From BOG-224 sp963783505 (GTDB lineage Bacteria > Acidobacteriota > Terriglobia > Bryobacterales > Bryobacteraceae), in contig CAWAOP010000016.1 of the NCBI GenBank assembly GCA_963783505.1, positions 42,623 to 106,622 of the forward strand: a stretch of 64,000 nt of DNA, in the 5' to 3' direction. The translations under genes and the position numbers were made by a program. Shown piece after piece: positions 27,477-37,211 of the stretch (positions within the stretch are counted from its first letter, which is position 1; the number at the start of each line of letters is the position of its first letter). Under the pieces are notes generated by a model. The model saw nothing but the letters and a program-made list of their open reading frames with translations, was not told where the DNA came from and ran no database searches.

Positions 27477-27809
27477 GAACCATTCCGCATCGCGAGCAAG
27501 CCGCTTACCGGTTCTAATGCGGGATGAGGATTGCGGAGCGGCCAGAACCAGAAGAAGTATACGGCGCATGCGGCCAGGATTGCGGGCGTAAGCCACACCC
27601 ACAATCGGAAATGCATTCCGCGAGGCACGAAGACCAACGTAGAACCGAACGAATGCGCGGGTGCGGAGGACTCACTGCCGCCAATGGGATGGCGCATATC
27701 ATCTTAGCCGGTCTGACGCCTCGCTCCGCGCCTCCCGCCGGCATTGCTCCCGGCCGCGCAATCTGCTAATGCTCTAGACGTTGGCCCACCGCCGGACTGG
27801 AGGAGGTAT
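27477..27809. other. Intergenic region before the Gfo/Idh/MocA gene
   Basis: No supported gene. A minus-strand open frame (27335-27697) contains one good membrane-type stretch (LWVWLTPAILAACAVYFFWF) but its second half is repeat A sequence, so it is either spurious or a small membrane gene overrun by the repeat. Just before 27810 is a strong AGGAGGT ribosome site (27801-27807). Confidence 0.45.
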
Positions 27810-29388
27810 ATGCCGAACGAAACGAAAAGCGGGGAGACGCGGCGTGCGTTCCTCGGCGCGGCTGCGTTGACTGCCGCGTCGTATAAGCGAGTTCTTGGCG
27901 CAAACGACCGCATTGGCATCGGGCAGATCGGCTTCGGATTGATCGGCAAGCAACATGCCGCCGATCTTAAGAGCTTCAGCGATGTCGAGTACGTCGGCCT
28001 GTGCGACTGCTACGCTCCGCGCGCTCGAGGAAGGCCTGAAGTTCATCGGGAACGGCACGGCGAAAGGCTATTCCGATTTCCGGAAGATGTACGAGAACAA
28101 GGATATCCAGGCCGTAGTCGTGGCCACGCCGGATCACTGGCACGCGCTGCTCACGATTATGGCGTGCGCGGCGGGCAAGGATGTCTATTGCGAAAAGCCG
28201 CTGACGGTCTTTATCGACGAAGGCAAGTGGATGGTGCGCGCGGCCCGCGAGTACAAGCGCATCGTGACGGTCGGCACGCAACGCCGCCATTACTCGGGAG
28301 TGAAAGCGGCCAAAGGCGTGGTTCAAGCCGGAACGCTCGGGAAGATCCATAACATCAAGTGGTCCGCATGCCGGAATGTCTACCCGGGCTTCGGAAAAAC
28401 ACAGGTAACCGACCCGCCGAAAGAGTTCGACTACGAGATGTGGACGGGGCCGGCGCCCAAGCACCCATATCAAGCCCACAGGGGTCTCTACCACTTCCGC
28501 TGGTTCTGGGACCACTCCGGCGGCCAGATGACCAATCTTGGCGCGCACATCATCGATCAGATCCTCTGGATCATGGACGCCAAGGGTCCGACCAGCGTGA
28601 CGGCCATGGGTGGACGCTATGCGCTCGAGGACGATGGCGAGACGCCCGACCTTCAGGACGCCGTCTGGGAATTCGCGGGTAAGAACGGTGAGCCGGGCTG
28701 GACCATGCAGGCCTCCATCCGCGAGGCAAGCGTCGGTCCGGCGGGGCTCAACCCGGGCCAGCTTTACCTGGGGACCAAGGGCTACATGACGGTCTCCGCC
28801 AACTATCAGATCACGTCGGAGAACAAGGGCGATCCGGTGAACCAGATTCCACGGTTCATCGGCCATCCGACCGGCGGCCCGGTCTACACCAACACTCCGA
28901 CGTCTCTCTGGCTGCCGGATTATGCCCCTCAGCAGGGCGCGGGCGGCCGCGGCGCAGGCGCCGGGGGCGGGCGCGCGACTGCGCCTGCTGGAGCGCCAGG
29001 AGGCGCCGGGCAGGGCCGGGGCGCGGCGGCCGGCGCAGGTCAGCCTGGAGGCGCCCAGGCCGGCGCGGCCACCGGCGCCGGTGGCTTCGCGGCCACCGGG
29101 TTGGAGCCGACCATGACGCTGAACGAGCGTGACTGGCTGGATTGCGTCAAGAGCCGAAACCGTCCGTTCTGCGAAGTCGAAGATGGCCACCGCGTAGCCA
29201 CAGCCTGCAATCTGGCGAACATGTCGCTTCGCTTGAAGCGCGGCATCAAATGGGATCCGGAGAAGGAAGAGGTCATCGGCGATAAGGAAGCCGCCTCGAT
29301 GGCCGCCGGCATCCACCTTCGCGCCGAAAGCGGCAGCGTCTACCGCGCGCCTTGGGATAAAGCTCTCAGGGCTTGCGTCAAGGTCTGA
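27810..29388 (+). CDS. Tat-exported Gfo/Idh/MocA oxidoreductase, split by a frameshift
   Basis: An NAD(P)-dependent sugar oxidoreductase of about 525 residues. The ATG at 27810 has AGGAGGT 2 bases away. A twin-arginine-like segment (GETRRAFLGAAAL) leads into the Rossmann domain (IGIGQIGFGLIGKQH). The sense moves one frame at about 28020 (CDCYAP then ALEEGLKFIGNG), explained by one extra base. The EKP motif (DVYCEKPLTV) and TPDHWHALL are intact. A Gly/Ala/Arg-rich low-complexity insert of about 55 residues (bases 28930-29100) separates the barrel from the C-terminal tail. The substrate is unknown; similar exported enzymes act on glycosides. Confidence 0.8.
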
Positions 29389-29410
29389 CCGGAAGGCGAC
29401 TCGCGAACTG

Positions 29411-29448
29411 CGGCGGCTATGACCCGAGTCATGGCCGCCGTTTTCGCT
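29411..29448 (+). terminator. Rho-independent terminator after the Gfo/Idh/MocA gene
   Basis: A 13-bp stem with one G-T pair (29411-29423 with 29428-29440) and a 4-base loop, followed by TTTTCGCTT. It begins 22 bases after the stop at 29388. Confidence 0.85.
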
Positions 29449-29598
29449 TAGATCCCGGCCAGTTTAGCAGGCGCGCCGGCCTGTTGACACAGCTCGAAAA
29501 CAGCTCGAAAAAGCCTGGACCGCCGTAGCCAAAAAGTATATACTGACTCAAACTGGACGGGATCGTTGGAATCCTGCCCGGAGGGGGGCTGTAACGAC

Positions 29599-30150
29599 AT
29601 GCGCAAAGCTTCGGAACGTATTCCATTTTCCGCTTACATCAGACGCTGTCTGATCCCGCTTCTAATTCTCGCGCCGCTGCTCCTGGGCGGCTGCGATTCC
29701 TGCGGAAAGGGCGGGAAGGTAAAGACCAATCCACTGCCAGGGTTCTCGGGGCCGTACAAGGTGAGCGTAACTGGTACCGTCAAGGCTGGCGCTGCGGGCG
29801 CCTACGATCTGGAAGGCGGAACGGCCGACATCAAGTTCGCCGACGGGGAAGTGACTTGGACAGGCACTCACGGAGGGATCGGAACGCCGGATCCGGGCAA
29901 CCGGAACGGCACGGGGACGATCACGGTTTCCCCCGACGACCATGCCCCACCTTCCCCCAAGAAGCACAAATTCCACGCCGTCATTACGTTGGATCAGAAG
30001 GACGCGCATGGAAACGCCTTCGTATTAACGTTGGACGGCTACGTGGATGACGGGCCGCCCCAGTCCGGGCTGGGTACTTGGTCGATCGACTCAGGAACCT
30101 CTCCGAACACGACAAATTGGGGCGCTGGCAACTGGAATTTTACTCAGTGA
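29599..30150 (+). CDS. Hypothetical lipoprotein
   Basis: A 183-residue exported protein of unknown function. After a charged N-terminus, LIPLLILAPLLLGGCDSCG forms a lipoprotein signal with the lipobox LGGC. The mature part is beta-rich and Gly/Asp-rich (GPYKVSVTGTVKAG, TITVSPDD, GLGTWSIDSG). The ATG at 29599 has GGAGGGGGG about 10 bases upstream; a TTG at 29566 is possible. It converges on the second Gfo/Idh/MocA gene with a 31-base gap. Confidence 0.6.
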   Translation: MRKASERIPFSAYIRRCLIPLLILAPLLLGGCDSCGKGGKVKTNPLPGFSGPYKVSVTGTVKAGAAGAYDLEGGTADIKFADGEVTWTGTHGGIGTPDPGNRNGTGTITVSPDDHAPPSPKKHKFHAVITLDQKDAHGNAFVLTLDGYVDDGPPQSGLGTWSIDSGTSPNTTNWGAGNWNFTQ

Positions 30151-30181
30151 CGGTCCCCGCGAGCGAACGGAGCTTCTTTCC

Positions 30182-31609
30182 TTAGACGATCTTCACCAGG
30201 TTCCACGGGGCGCGGTAGGGCCGGAACAGATAACGGTTCGCCTCCGCGTCTCCCGGGAACTGCCACTGCGCATCGTCCCACGTGAGTTTCCGGCCGGTCC
30301 AATAAGCCACGTTTCCCATGCAAGCGATGGCAGTGGCGCGGACTCCCACGTCGATATTCGTCTCGGGCTCGGTCCGCTCGCGCACGTGCTTGACGAAGTT
30401 GTACGCGTGCAGGGGCGTCGGCTCGGGCTCGTTCATGTGCAGGCGTTCGGGGGCCTGCGCGCCGGCCGTAGCGCCGCCGCGGCCTCTCCCTCCGCCGCCA
30501 GTCTCGGGGTACAGTTCCATGCCGATGCGGTCCACGAACAGAGCGGCCTGCGTGCCATAAAAGGCTACGCCATGCGGGCGATCGTCGCCATTCGCCGTTG
30601 CGCCGTAGTAACGCATTCCGGGCGTCCGCCCGCCCAACCCGTGTCCGTTATACACGCAGCCTTCGTAACTCATCACGAAGTTCGGGTACTCGTAAGTGGC
30701 TTGCTGAAAATCCAGGAAGTCTCCGGCGCGCCTGCGGCCGAGATTCATGCCCGAAGAAGACACCTTGACAGGAATCTCCACTCCCATCACCTGATGTACG
30801 GTATCGAAGCGGTGGTTCCCATAATCGCTGATGAACCCGTTGTTGTAATCCAGGTACTGGCGGAAGTTCAGCCGGTTCTGATTGAACGGAACTTTGGGGG
30901 CCGGGCCCAGCCAGAAGTCCCAGTCGAGGCCGGCCGGCGGATCGGAATCGGGCGCCGGCGCCGTAGCCGCGAACGGGCCTCCATTCATGAAATTCCAGAC
31001 GCGCACGAAACGCACCTCGCCGATCGCTCCGCTCTGCACCATCCTGGCTGCTTGGATGATGTGGTCGGCTGAGTGATGCTGGGTCCCGCACTGAACGATG
31101 CGCTTGGTCCGGCGGACAGCCTCTCGCATCGCTTTGCCTTCCGCGAGCCGGTAAATGACGGGCTTCTCGACGTACACGTCTTTGCCCGCTTCGCAAGCGA
31201 GGATGGTAATCTGCGCGTGCCAGTGATCCGGCGTCGCGACGATGACGGCGTCGATGTCCTTGTCCTCCAGCAATCGGCGGAAGTCGGAATAGCCGGCCGC
31301 TGCTGGCGCCCATCTCTTGGCGGCGTCCACCTTGGACTGATTCACGTCGCACAGCGCTGCGATCTCGACGTTGCGTGGTTCCTTCAGCCGCGGGTCCATG
31401 TCGCCGTTCTTGTAGCTATCTGCCGCGACCGCCTGAATATCCTCCGGCGTTCCGCGGATGAGACGCGAATCGAACGAGCCGCGGCCTCCGCATCCAACGA
31501 TCCCGATCCGCAGCCTGTCGTTGGCCCCGCTGACCAGATCCGCGGTGGCGGCCGTCCATGCGGCCAATCCGGCTTGCCCCGATTTCTTCAGAAACTCACG
31601 GCGTTCCAT
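30182..31609 (-). CDS. Tat-exported Gfo/Idh/MocA oxidoreductase
   Basis: A complete 475-residue NAD(P)-dependent oxidoreductase. It starts MERREFLKKSGQAG, a twin-arginine-type signal, with GGAG before the ATG at 31609, which is why the longer upstream frame is rejected. Landmarks are LRIGIVGCGGRGSFD, AVIVATPDHWHAQIT, the EKP motif (DVYVEKPVIY) and GFISDYGNHRFD. A GGGGRGRGGATAGAQAP insert lies at about residues 370-390. It is similar in type, but not closely in sequence, to the gene at 27810; both are probably periplasmic sugar-processing enzymes. Confidence 0.85.
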   Translation of the reverse strand: MERREFLKKSGQAGLAAWTAATADLVSGANDRLRIGIVGCGGRGSFDSRLIRGTPEDIQAVAADSYKNGDMDPRLKEPRNVEIAALCDVNQSKVDAAKRWAPAAAGYSDFRRLLEDKDIDAVIVATPDHWHAQITILACEAGKDVYVEKPVIYRLAEGKAMREAVRRTKRIVQCGTQHHSADHIIQAARMVQSGAIGEVRFVRVWNFMNGGPFAATAPAPDSDPPAGLDWDFWLGPAPKVPFNQNRLNFRQYLDYNNGFISDYGNHRFDTVHQVMGVEIPVKVSSSGMNLGRRRAGDFLDFQQATYEYPNFVMSYEGCVYNGHGLGGRTPGMRYYGATANGDDRPHGVAFYGTQAALFVDRIGMELYPETGGGGRGRGGATAGAQAPERLHMNEPEPTPLHAYNFVKHVRERTEPETNIDVGVRATAIACMGNVAYWTGRKLTWDDAQWQFPGDAEANRYLFRPYRAPWNLVKIV

Positions 31610-31798
31610 GGTCGCTCCTTCCGCTGTTCGCCTGCGGGCATCCTCGTGGACCTGAGTATATAACGCTGCGCGAGGCGGAGGGTTTGGGGTCGTTTGCCGG
31701 CGCATGAGGCTGGATCGCGGACTACGGCATGCGCAGGCCAAGTCGAACTTTTGCCGCGTCCACAGCGTTAGCATGAGAGAAGCAATTGGAGGCGCTGT

Positions 31799-32620
31799 AT
31801 GGATGATGGTCAATGCAGCAGATGCGGAGCCGAGCTTCGCGGCCAGTTTTGTTCCAGGTGCGGAGCGCCTGCCAGCGGGGCTTATCAGCGGCGAGATCCA
31901 GGCTTCAGGCCGGCCGCGCCCCGGCCCGCGAATCTGGCAACCCCTCCTGTTCAATGGAAGCGCAGCACGGGCCCTTTGGTCTGGATCCTGATCATCCTCC
32001 TTATGCTGTTCGTTCTGGCCGGGGTGGCCGCCACCGGCGCTGCCGTGTTCGTGGCGACGAAGACCGGTCTGAGTCTGCGGGATATCGCTCACGACCCGGC
32101 CTACGCCGCCGCGCGCCTGGGCATGGCGGTTGATTCGGACTTCGAGGAAGTGAACCATTCCGGCGACTCCATCACCATCCACAACCGGCGAACCGGCAAG
32201 ACCGCCACGCTGCGATTTGGGGACCTGCGGAACGGCAACTTCCGGTTCATGGCCGGCAGTGACGGGGGTAAGACGGCAAGCATTGAAATCGGCTCCGGCG
32301 AGAGGAAGCTGCCCAAGTGGGTTCCCGTGTATCCAGGGGCAAATGCGTCGGGTGGCGTCACGGCTTTTGGGGATGACGGAGAGAAAGCCGCCGAGGGAGG
32401 CACGGTGGCGTACCGGACCTCCGATTCGGCCTCCGACGTATTCAAGTTTTATCAACAGAAGGCCCGCGACGCGGGGATGACGGTAAACATCGTCACCACT
32501 CATACGGACGGCGGCATGATGGTTCTCAAAGACGACAGTCAGGATCGCCGGCTCACCGTAATCGTGGCCACGGACTCGGGCCACACAACCATCAGCCTCA
32601 ATTACGCCGGGAAGGACTAA
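31799..32620 (+). CDS. Zinc-ribbon membrane protein
   Basis: A 273-residue protein with an N-terminal zinc ribbon (CSRCGAELRGQFCSRCG, four cysteines), a Pro/Ala linker, one membrane segment at about 60-85 (LVWILIILLMLFVLAGVAA), and an extracytoplasmic domain to the end. The outer part has two segments (IHNRRTGKTATLRFGD and YPGANASGGVTAFGD, VFKFYQQKARDAG) seen in uncharacterised acidobacterial proteins. Its role is unknown. GGAGG precedes the ATG. Its stop overlaps the stop of the convergent DUF1501 gene. Confidence 0.75.
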   Translation: MDDGQCSRCGAELRGQFCSRCGAPASGAYQRRDPGFRPAAPRPANLATPPVQWKRSTGPLVWILIILLMLFVLAGVAATGAAVFVATKTGLSLRDIAHDPAYAAARLGMAVDSDFEEVNHSGDSITIHNRRTGKTATLRFGDLRNGNFRFMAGSDGGKTASIEIGSGERKLPKWVPVYPGANASGGVTAFGDDGEKAAEGGTVAYRTSDSASDVFKFYQQKARDAGMTVNIVTTHTDGGMMVLKDDSQDRRLTVIVATDSGHTTISLNYAGKD

Positions 32621-33996
32621 GCCGCCATGAGCCCGAGCCCCTGGGAACCGAAATTCGCGAGATTCGGGAAGATGTAAGTCAAGTCGGACTGTGCGCTCAC
32701 GCCGAACCATTTGGCCAGCGCCACGCCGTACTGATCGACGGAAGTCGAGGGCACCCACGTGCCGCGGCCGCCGGAATCGTCCGGTCCGCCCAGCGCCTGC
32801 GTGGGGAACGTGCCATAGACCTGGCCGCCGTTCACCGCGCCGCCCAAAACGATCGCATGGCTCCCCCATCCGTGGTCGGTTCCCGCATTGCCGTTGGGTT
32901 GGAAGGTGCGGCCGAAATCCGACTGGGTGAAGGTTGCGACGTTGTTCGGCACGCTGAGATTCCCCATGGCCTGGTCGAACGCCACGAGAGCCGCCGCCAG
33001 ATTGCCGTACAGCGTGACCTGCTGCGCCAACTGGTTTGAATGCGTGTCGTAGCCGCCCTGGCTGCAGAAGAAAATCTGGCGGCCCGCGCCGAGCGACTGG
33101 CGGACCTGAATGATCTGGGCCACCTGAGCCAACTGCGTGCCGATGTCCGTGGCCGGGAATGTGACCCCCAAGCTGGTGGCGTTCTTCAAGGCTGCATCTA
33201 CGGCGTTCGCCACATCCATGGCGTTCTTCAGCGATCCCTGCGCCGCCTGAATCAGCGTGACGCCGCTCGAAAGGTTGAGCATCTGTTGAAGGGCCGTCGA
33301 GCCCGGATCCGTGGACGGTTCTACCAGCGAGAAATTGCTGGTGGTAATGCCCGCCGGCTGCGTGGTCTCTCCGATGAGTTGCAGAGGCGAGGAGCCGATT
33401 CCGATCGAAGGCGGCAACTGGCCCGTGTTCAGCGAGGCGATCTTATCCGCCAGCCGCCCCGACCATCCCGTGTTCACGCCGCCCTGCGGTACGCCGTTCT
33501 GCCACTCGGTCTGCTGATCGGAATGCGAGTACAGGTTCACGGGTAGCGGCACGGCGCCGAGCTGAGGGAGCCCCGTCTTGGAGTCGCGCGGCACCGGCTG
33601 CACCAGCGTGCCGACGTTCGCCAGCAGCGCCAGTCGCTTCGACGAACCGGTGTACAGCGAACCGATGGGAGCCAGGCTCGGATGCAACCCGTAACTGGCG
33701 TTGTGCAGCGGATCGTGAATGCTCACCAGCGAGCCTTGCGCAATTGCCAGGCTCTGGCGGATCTTCTGGTAGTTCGCGTAGCCCGCCGCATCGTTGGGAA
33801 TCAGCAGGTTGTTGGCGTCGTTGCCGCCGAACAGGAAGACGCAGACAAGGGCTTTGTAGTCGCCGGTCCCGGCAGTCTGCGCACGCGCGCTGATGAGCCC
33901 GGCCTGGCCGAGGGCGGCGGCCGCCCCTATGGTAGAAAGCGTGCGGCAACCGCACGCCAGAAACTCGCGCCGCGATCTTAAGCGTGTGAACTTCAT
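32617..33996 (-). CDS. DUF1501 domain protein with Tat signal
   Basis: A 459-residue exported protein. The N-terminus RSRREFLACGCRTLST is a twin-arginine-type signal, and the DUF1501 core begins YKALVCVFLFGGNDANNLLIP. DHGWGSHAIVLGGAVNGGQVYG near the C-terminus is the other family hallmark; the fold is sulfatase/alkaline phosphatase-like. The gene lies 10 bases after the DUF1800 gene, a pairing known widely in Planctomycetes and Acidobacteria with no settled function. Its TAG overlaps the convergent zinc-ribbon gene's TAA by two bases. Confidence 0.9.
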   Translation of the reverse strand: MKFTRLRSRREFLACGCRTLSTIGAAAALGQAGLISARAQTAGTGDYKALVCVFLFGGNDANNLLIPNDAAGYANYQKIRQSLAIAQGSLVSIHDPLHNASYGLHPSLAPIGSLYTGSSKRLALLANVGTLVQPVPRDSKTGLPQLGAVPLPVNLYSHSDQQTEWQNGVPQGGVNTGWSGRLADKIASLNTGQLPPSIGIGSSPLQLIGETTQPAGITTSNFSLVEPSTDPGSTALQQMLNLSSGVTLIQAAQGSLKNAMDVANAVDAALKNATSLGVTFPATDIGTQLAQVAQIIQVRQSLGAGRQIFFCSQGGYDTHSNQLAQQVTLYGNLAAALVAFDQAMGNLSVPNNVATFTQSDFGRTFQPNGNAGTDHGWGSHAIVLGGAVNGGQVYGTFPTQALGGPDDSGGRGTWVPSTSVDQYGVALAKWFGVSAQSDLTYIFPNLANFGSQGLGLMAA

Positions 33997-34006
33997 GGCT
34001 CCCTCC

Positions 34007-36343
34007 TCACTGTTCCACTTCGTACTGCGGCGCCGCCGCCGCTGCGTAGAGCACGCTCCGAACGCGCGTCAGCGTGTTCGTCGAGCCGTTAGCCGCCGTC
34101 GTCAGAATACTGCGTACGTTGGAGTCCATCTCGCCCCGATAGAGCGCCTGGTTGACCGCCTCCACCAGGTCGGCGGGGTTGTTGGCCAGATCCTGAAGAT
34201 TGGCCAGATTCACTTGAATGTTCCCGGAAATGCCGTTGGTTATGGCTTTGTAAACGAAGTTGGCGCGCGCCAGCGCCGTCGATGCGTTCATGGCCTGGAA
34301 CTCCGGCGCCACGGGCGGCGGCGTCATATCCGGAATCCGGAAGAACGGCGAGAAGTAGCTGAAGACGCTGCCCGCGGTGAGCACGTTCTGCCCCATGTTG
34401 TTGGTCTGCGTAGCCAGTCCGTCGGCGCTGGCCGTCGCTGCGTCGATCGCCCGCAGGACCTGAGTGGCGTACAGGACCGGTTCGTTGAGCTTGCCGCTCC
34501 CTTCGGTGAGCGCCTCCGTATCTGTCAGAACGGCCGTGACGGTCGCCTGGAGGTCGCCGCCTGAGGTCGTGAATGCATTCGATACGCGCGACACGTAAGC
34601 CGTCGAAGGATTGCTCATTACCAACCTCTGAATCAGGCGATACGCGATGAAGGGCGCCACGTTCGTCTGTTTGTATATGCAATCCAGCGCGGCGTTCATG
34701 TCGTTGACAGTCGTTCCGCCTGCGCCGATCGTGCACGGAATCGGAAGGTTGAGGTCCTTCTCGGTCTGGTCGTGATACGTATCGAATGGGACCATGGGCG
34801 CGAAGTAATATGCCTGATTGCCCCAGTGGCTCGCGTATCCCGGCTCGGGAGCGTAGGTCCATCCCGTCATCACTTTCGCCATCTGGGTGACGGTAGACTG
34901 ATCGTACTCGGGAACAGTCGCGCCGTTCCGAAGAATTTGCGTCCCGTCGGGGTTCAACTGCACCAGTCCGAGCGTGAAGAGCTGCATGACCTCGCGCGCG
35001 TAGTTCTCGTTCGCCACCGTGCCCGCCGATGGGTTCGCTTTTGCGTTGTTCACCATGTCGAGGAAGTAGCCCATCGCGGGGCTTAGCGTGATGTTCGTGA
35101 GCAGGTCGCGGAACTTCCCGAATGCGTTATCGCCCATGATCCGCTGGTATCCCACCATCTGGTCGAACCTGATGTCTTTCACCGCCGAAGCCACCATGAT
35201 CTGAGCCAGCGCGAAAGAGACGCGCTGGCGAAGCTGGTCGTCGCTATTCAACGCGATATTGAAGAACGAGGTCTGTAGCCGCGTCACATTCTCGGTCGGA
35301 TCGAGCGGGTCGGGCCACGTCGAAGCCGGCTTGGCGAACTGGGCCGCTAGCCACGCGTCTCGCCCCAAGGTTTGTAACTCCGCCACGCTCGTGGGCGTCG
35401 GCCCGAACGTTGCCATCTCGAGGAACCGCACCGCGTCCGTGTACGGCATCAGCTCTTTCGCCACGCGGACCGGAACGGATACCGGAGTCGAGGTCAGCGT
35501 TCCCGGATTTGGATTCACCACCTTCACCGCCGCCAACCGCCCCAAAGGCATCGCGATGGACCCGGTGGCCGTCAGTTGCGTCGAAGATACGAAAGTTGTC
35601 GGAAGCGTGTAGCCTGCAAAATAGACTGTTGCCCCTTGCGCAAAACCGGAACCGGTAATGGTCAGTGTCGTGTTCCCCGTAATCACCGGGTTCGGGCCAA
35701 CCGAAGTGACGACGGGCTGGGGATTTTGCAGGTTTACCGTCACGCTGGCCTTCGAGGCTGAATTGGCATGACTCACCGCGGTAATGGTCACGGCCGGCGA
35801 GCTCGGCAGCGCGAGCGGGGCCGTATAGACTCCCGCGCTGGTTACGGTCCCGAGGCTCGAATTACCGCCGGCAATTCCGTTCACCTGCCAAACGAATGTC
35901 TGGTCGGTTGTGTTGAGCGCCTTCGCCGCAAGCGTGAGCGAAGCGCCGCAGCGGATGGTCCGGCCATCCGGAGAGAGGGTCACGTACGGCGGAGCGGTAG
36001 AAGAAATCGTCACGGTGGCCACGCCGACAATCGTGGAATCGGCCGAGTCGATCGCCTTCACGATGACAACGTTGGGCGAGGGCGGCGAGGGCGGAGCGGT
36101 ATAAGTCCCCGATCCCGTGACGGTTCCCAGCAAGCCGATCGGCGAGCTTGAACTGGACGTTACCGTCCAATTCAATGGCGAGGCCGTGACGCCCGACCAG
36201 GTGGTGGCGAAGGTGATCGACGCTCCAGGAATCAACTGGATCGTAAGCGGGCTCAGCGTAAGACCAGAGGCTCCAGCGAGCGTGTGCGCGGCCCCAATTC
36301 CGAAAATCAGACAGAGGCGCGCCACGGACCTTGAAATGCGCAT
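34007..36343 (-). CDS. DUF1800 domain protein with Ig-like and IPT/TIG domains
   Basis: A 778-residue secreted protein. After a signal peptide (ARLCLIFGIGAAHTLAGA) come two bacterial Ig-like repeats (about 25-205; GTVTGSGTYTAPP and GTVTSAGVYTAPL), then an IPT/TIG domain (about 210-290; SVGPNPVITGNTTLTITGSGF). The DUF1800 domain follows from FLEMATFGPTPTSV (about 308) to near the end (NENYAREVMQLFTLGL, VMTGWTY). It is transcribed with the DUF1501 gene. The adhesion-like domains suggest that the pair acts at the cell surface; the biochemical role is unknown. Confidence 0.9.
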   Translation of the reverse strand: MRISRSVARLCLIFGIGAAHTLAGASGLTLSPLTIQLIPGASITFATTWSGVTASPLNWTVTSSSSSPIGLLGTVTGSGTYTAPPSPPSPNVVIVKAIDSADSTIVGVATVTISSTAPPYVTLSPDGRTIRCGASLTLAAKALNTTDQTFVWQVNGIAGGNSSLGTVTSAGVYTAPLALPSSPAVTITAVSHANSASKASVTVNLQNPQPVVTSVGPNPVITGNTTLTITGSGFAQGATVYFAGYTLPTTFVSSTQLTATGSIAMPLGRLAAVKVVNPNPGTLTSTPVSVPVRVAKELMPYTDAVRFLEMATFGPTPTSVAELQTLGRDAWLAAQFAKPASTWPDPLDPTENVTRLQTSFFNIALNSDDQLRQRVSFALAQIMVASAVKDIRFDQMVGYQRIMGDNAFGKFRDLLTNITLSPAMGYFLDMVNNAKANPSAGTVANENYAREVMQLFTLGLVQLNPDGTQILRNGATVPEYDQSTVTQMAKVMTGWTYAPEPGYASHWGNQAYYFAPMVPFDTYHDQTEKDLNLPIPCTIGAGGTTVNDMNAALDCIYKQTNVAPFIAYRLIQRLVMSNPSTAYVSRVSNAFTTSGGDLQATVTAVLTDTEALTEGSGKLNEPVLYATQVLRAIDAATASADGLATQTNNMGQNVLTAGSVFSYFSPFFRIPDMTPPPVAPEFQAMNASTALARANFVYKAITNGISGNIQVNLANLQDLANNPADLVEAVNQALYRGEMDSNVRSILTTAANGSTNTLTRVRSVLYAAAAAPQYEVEQ

Positions 36344-36474
36344 GACCGGCTCCTTTTTGTGACACTACCCAAACGGCTACTCTGATAAACGCAACTGCCA
36401 GAGGATAGTTGTGGCCCTAATTGAAGATGCGATAGGCGTGGCGCAAGTTTCGGGAGGCGCGCCGATAAACAAGC

Positions 36475-36657
36475 CTATCCGTGGCCCAGGCGCATGAGCC
36501 ATCCCAACCCGAACAGCGCCACGAGGAAACAAACGAAGATATAGGCTCCGTACTGGAACCGTTCCTTATCGTTTCGTTTGGTGACGATTCCCATCACCAC
36601 CGACGAAAACAAGGAGAACAGCAGCGCCGCTTCAAAGTGCGAGAGGTTCATGCTCAT
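36475..36657 (-). CDS. Small membrane protein
   Basis: A 60-residue protein with two predicted membrane segments (HFEAALLFSLFSSVVMGIV and YGAYIFVCFLVALFGLGWLM) separated by a charged loop (TKRNDKERFQ). Its start codon overlaps the stop of the upstream 138-residue membrane protein, so the two are coupled. The function is unknown; the pairing is the main evidence that it is real. Confidence 0.7.
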   Translation of the reverse strand: MSMNLSHFEAALLFSLFSSVVMGIVTKRNDKERFQYGAYIFVCFLVALFGLGWLMRLGHG

Positions 36658-37073
36658 TAGTCTTTCCTCCCGGTGGCGATCTCAAACGCGTCCACCATCG
36701 CCAGCACGTTGAGCAGCCCGGCGGTTACCAGGAACTTGGTCCCGTAATCGTGGACGTGCCCAGCCACGTCCGGTTGGTTGTAACCCAGCCAGACTGTCAG
36801 CAGGTAGAGCACTCCGGAGCAAACGTCGCCCACGAACCCTCCGGTGTTGATCAGAACGGTCAACAGATCGCCGGATTGCGGCTGGAACATCGCTCCCCGC
36901 ATGAGGATGCCGCAGGCGAACATGCTCGCGATGGCTGCCAGTAGCAACAGCCCGCGCCCGTTCCGCTTGAGCAGGAAATGGCCCCCGCCCGGCACGAACC
37001 ATCCCAGCGCAACCGCCGGAAGCCATACGCCAATTGGGACGGAAGGCCGCTTCTCTTCGCTCTGCTTCGGCAT
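36657..37073 (-). CDS. Small polytopic membrane protein (DUF6677-like)
   Basis: A 138-residue protein with about four hydrophobic segments, opening with VWLPAVALGWFVPGGGHFLLKRNGRGLLL, whose key part GWFVPGGGHFLL matches a small family of uncharacterised bacterial membrane proteins with a GxGHxL-type first segment. It ends in a conserved DAFEIATGR. It overlaps the 60-residue membrane protein downstream by one base. No function is known; it may affect envelope processes. Confidence 0.75.
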   Translation of the reverse strand: MPKQSEEKRPSVPIGVWLPAVALGWFVPGGGHFLLKRNGRGLLLLAAIASMFACGILMRGAMFQPQSGDLLTVLINTGGFVGDVCSGVLYLLTVWLGYNQPDVAGHVHDYGTKFLVTAGLLNVLAMVDAFEIATGRKD

Positions 37074-37211
37074 ATTCGGTATCTAGATTGAGTTTACCAG
37101 CAAAGCCCGCCCGAGCCGCTTACAGGGTTTGCGTCACCAAAATGGGCGGGGCTCGCGACTCGATGTACTTCCCCGGAACGCAAAACTCGCTGGTACTCAA
37201 GTCTGTTCTGA

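Noticed and set aside
27335..27697. Small minus-strand open frame with one membrane segment
   Set aside because: Half of it is repeat A sequence, and no ribosome site is seen; kept only as a note in the intergenic entry.
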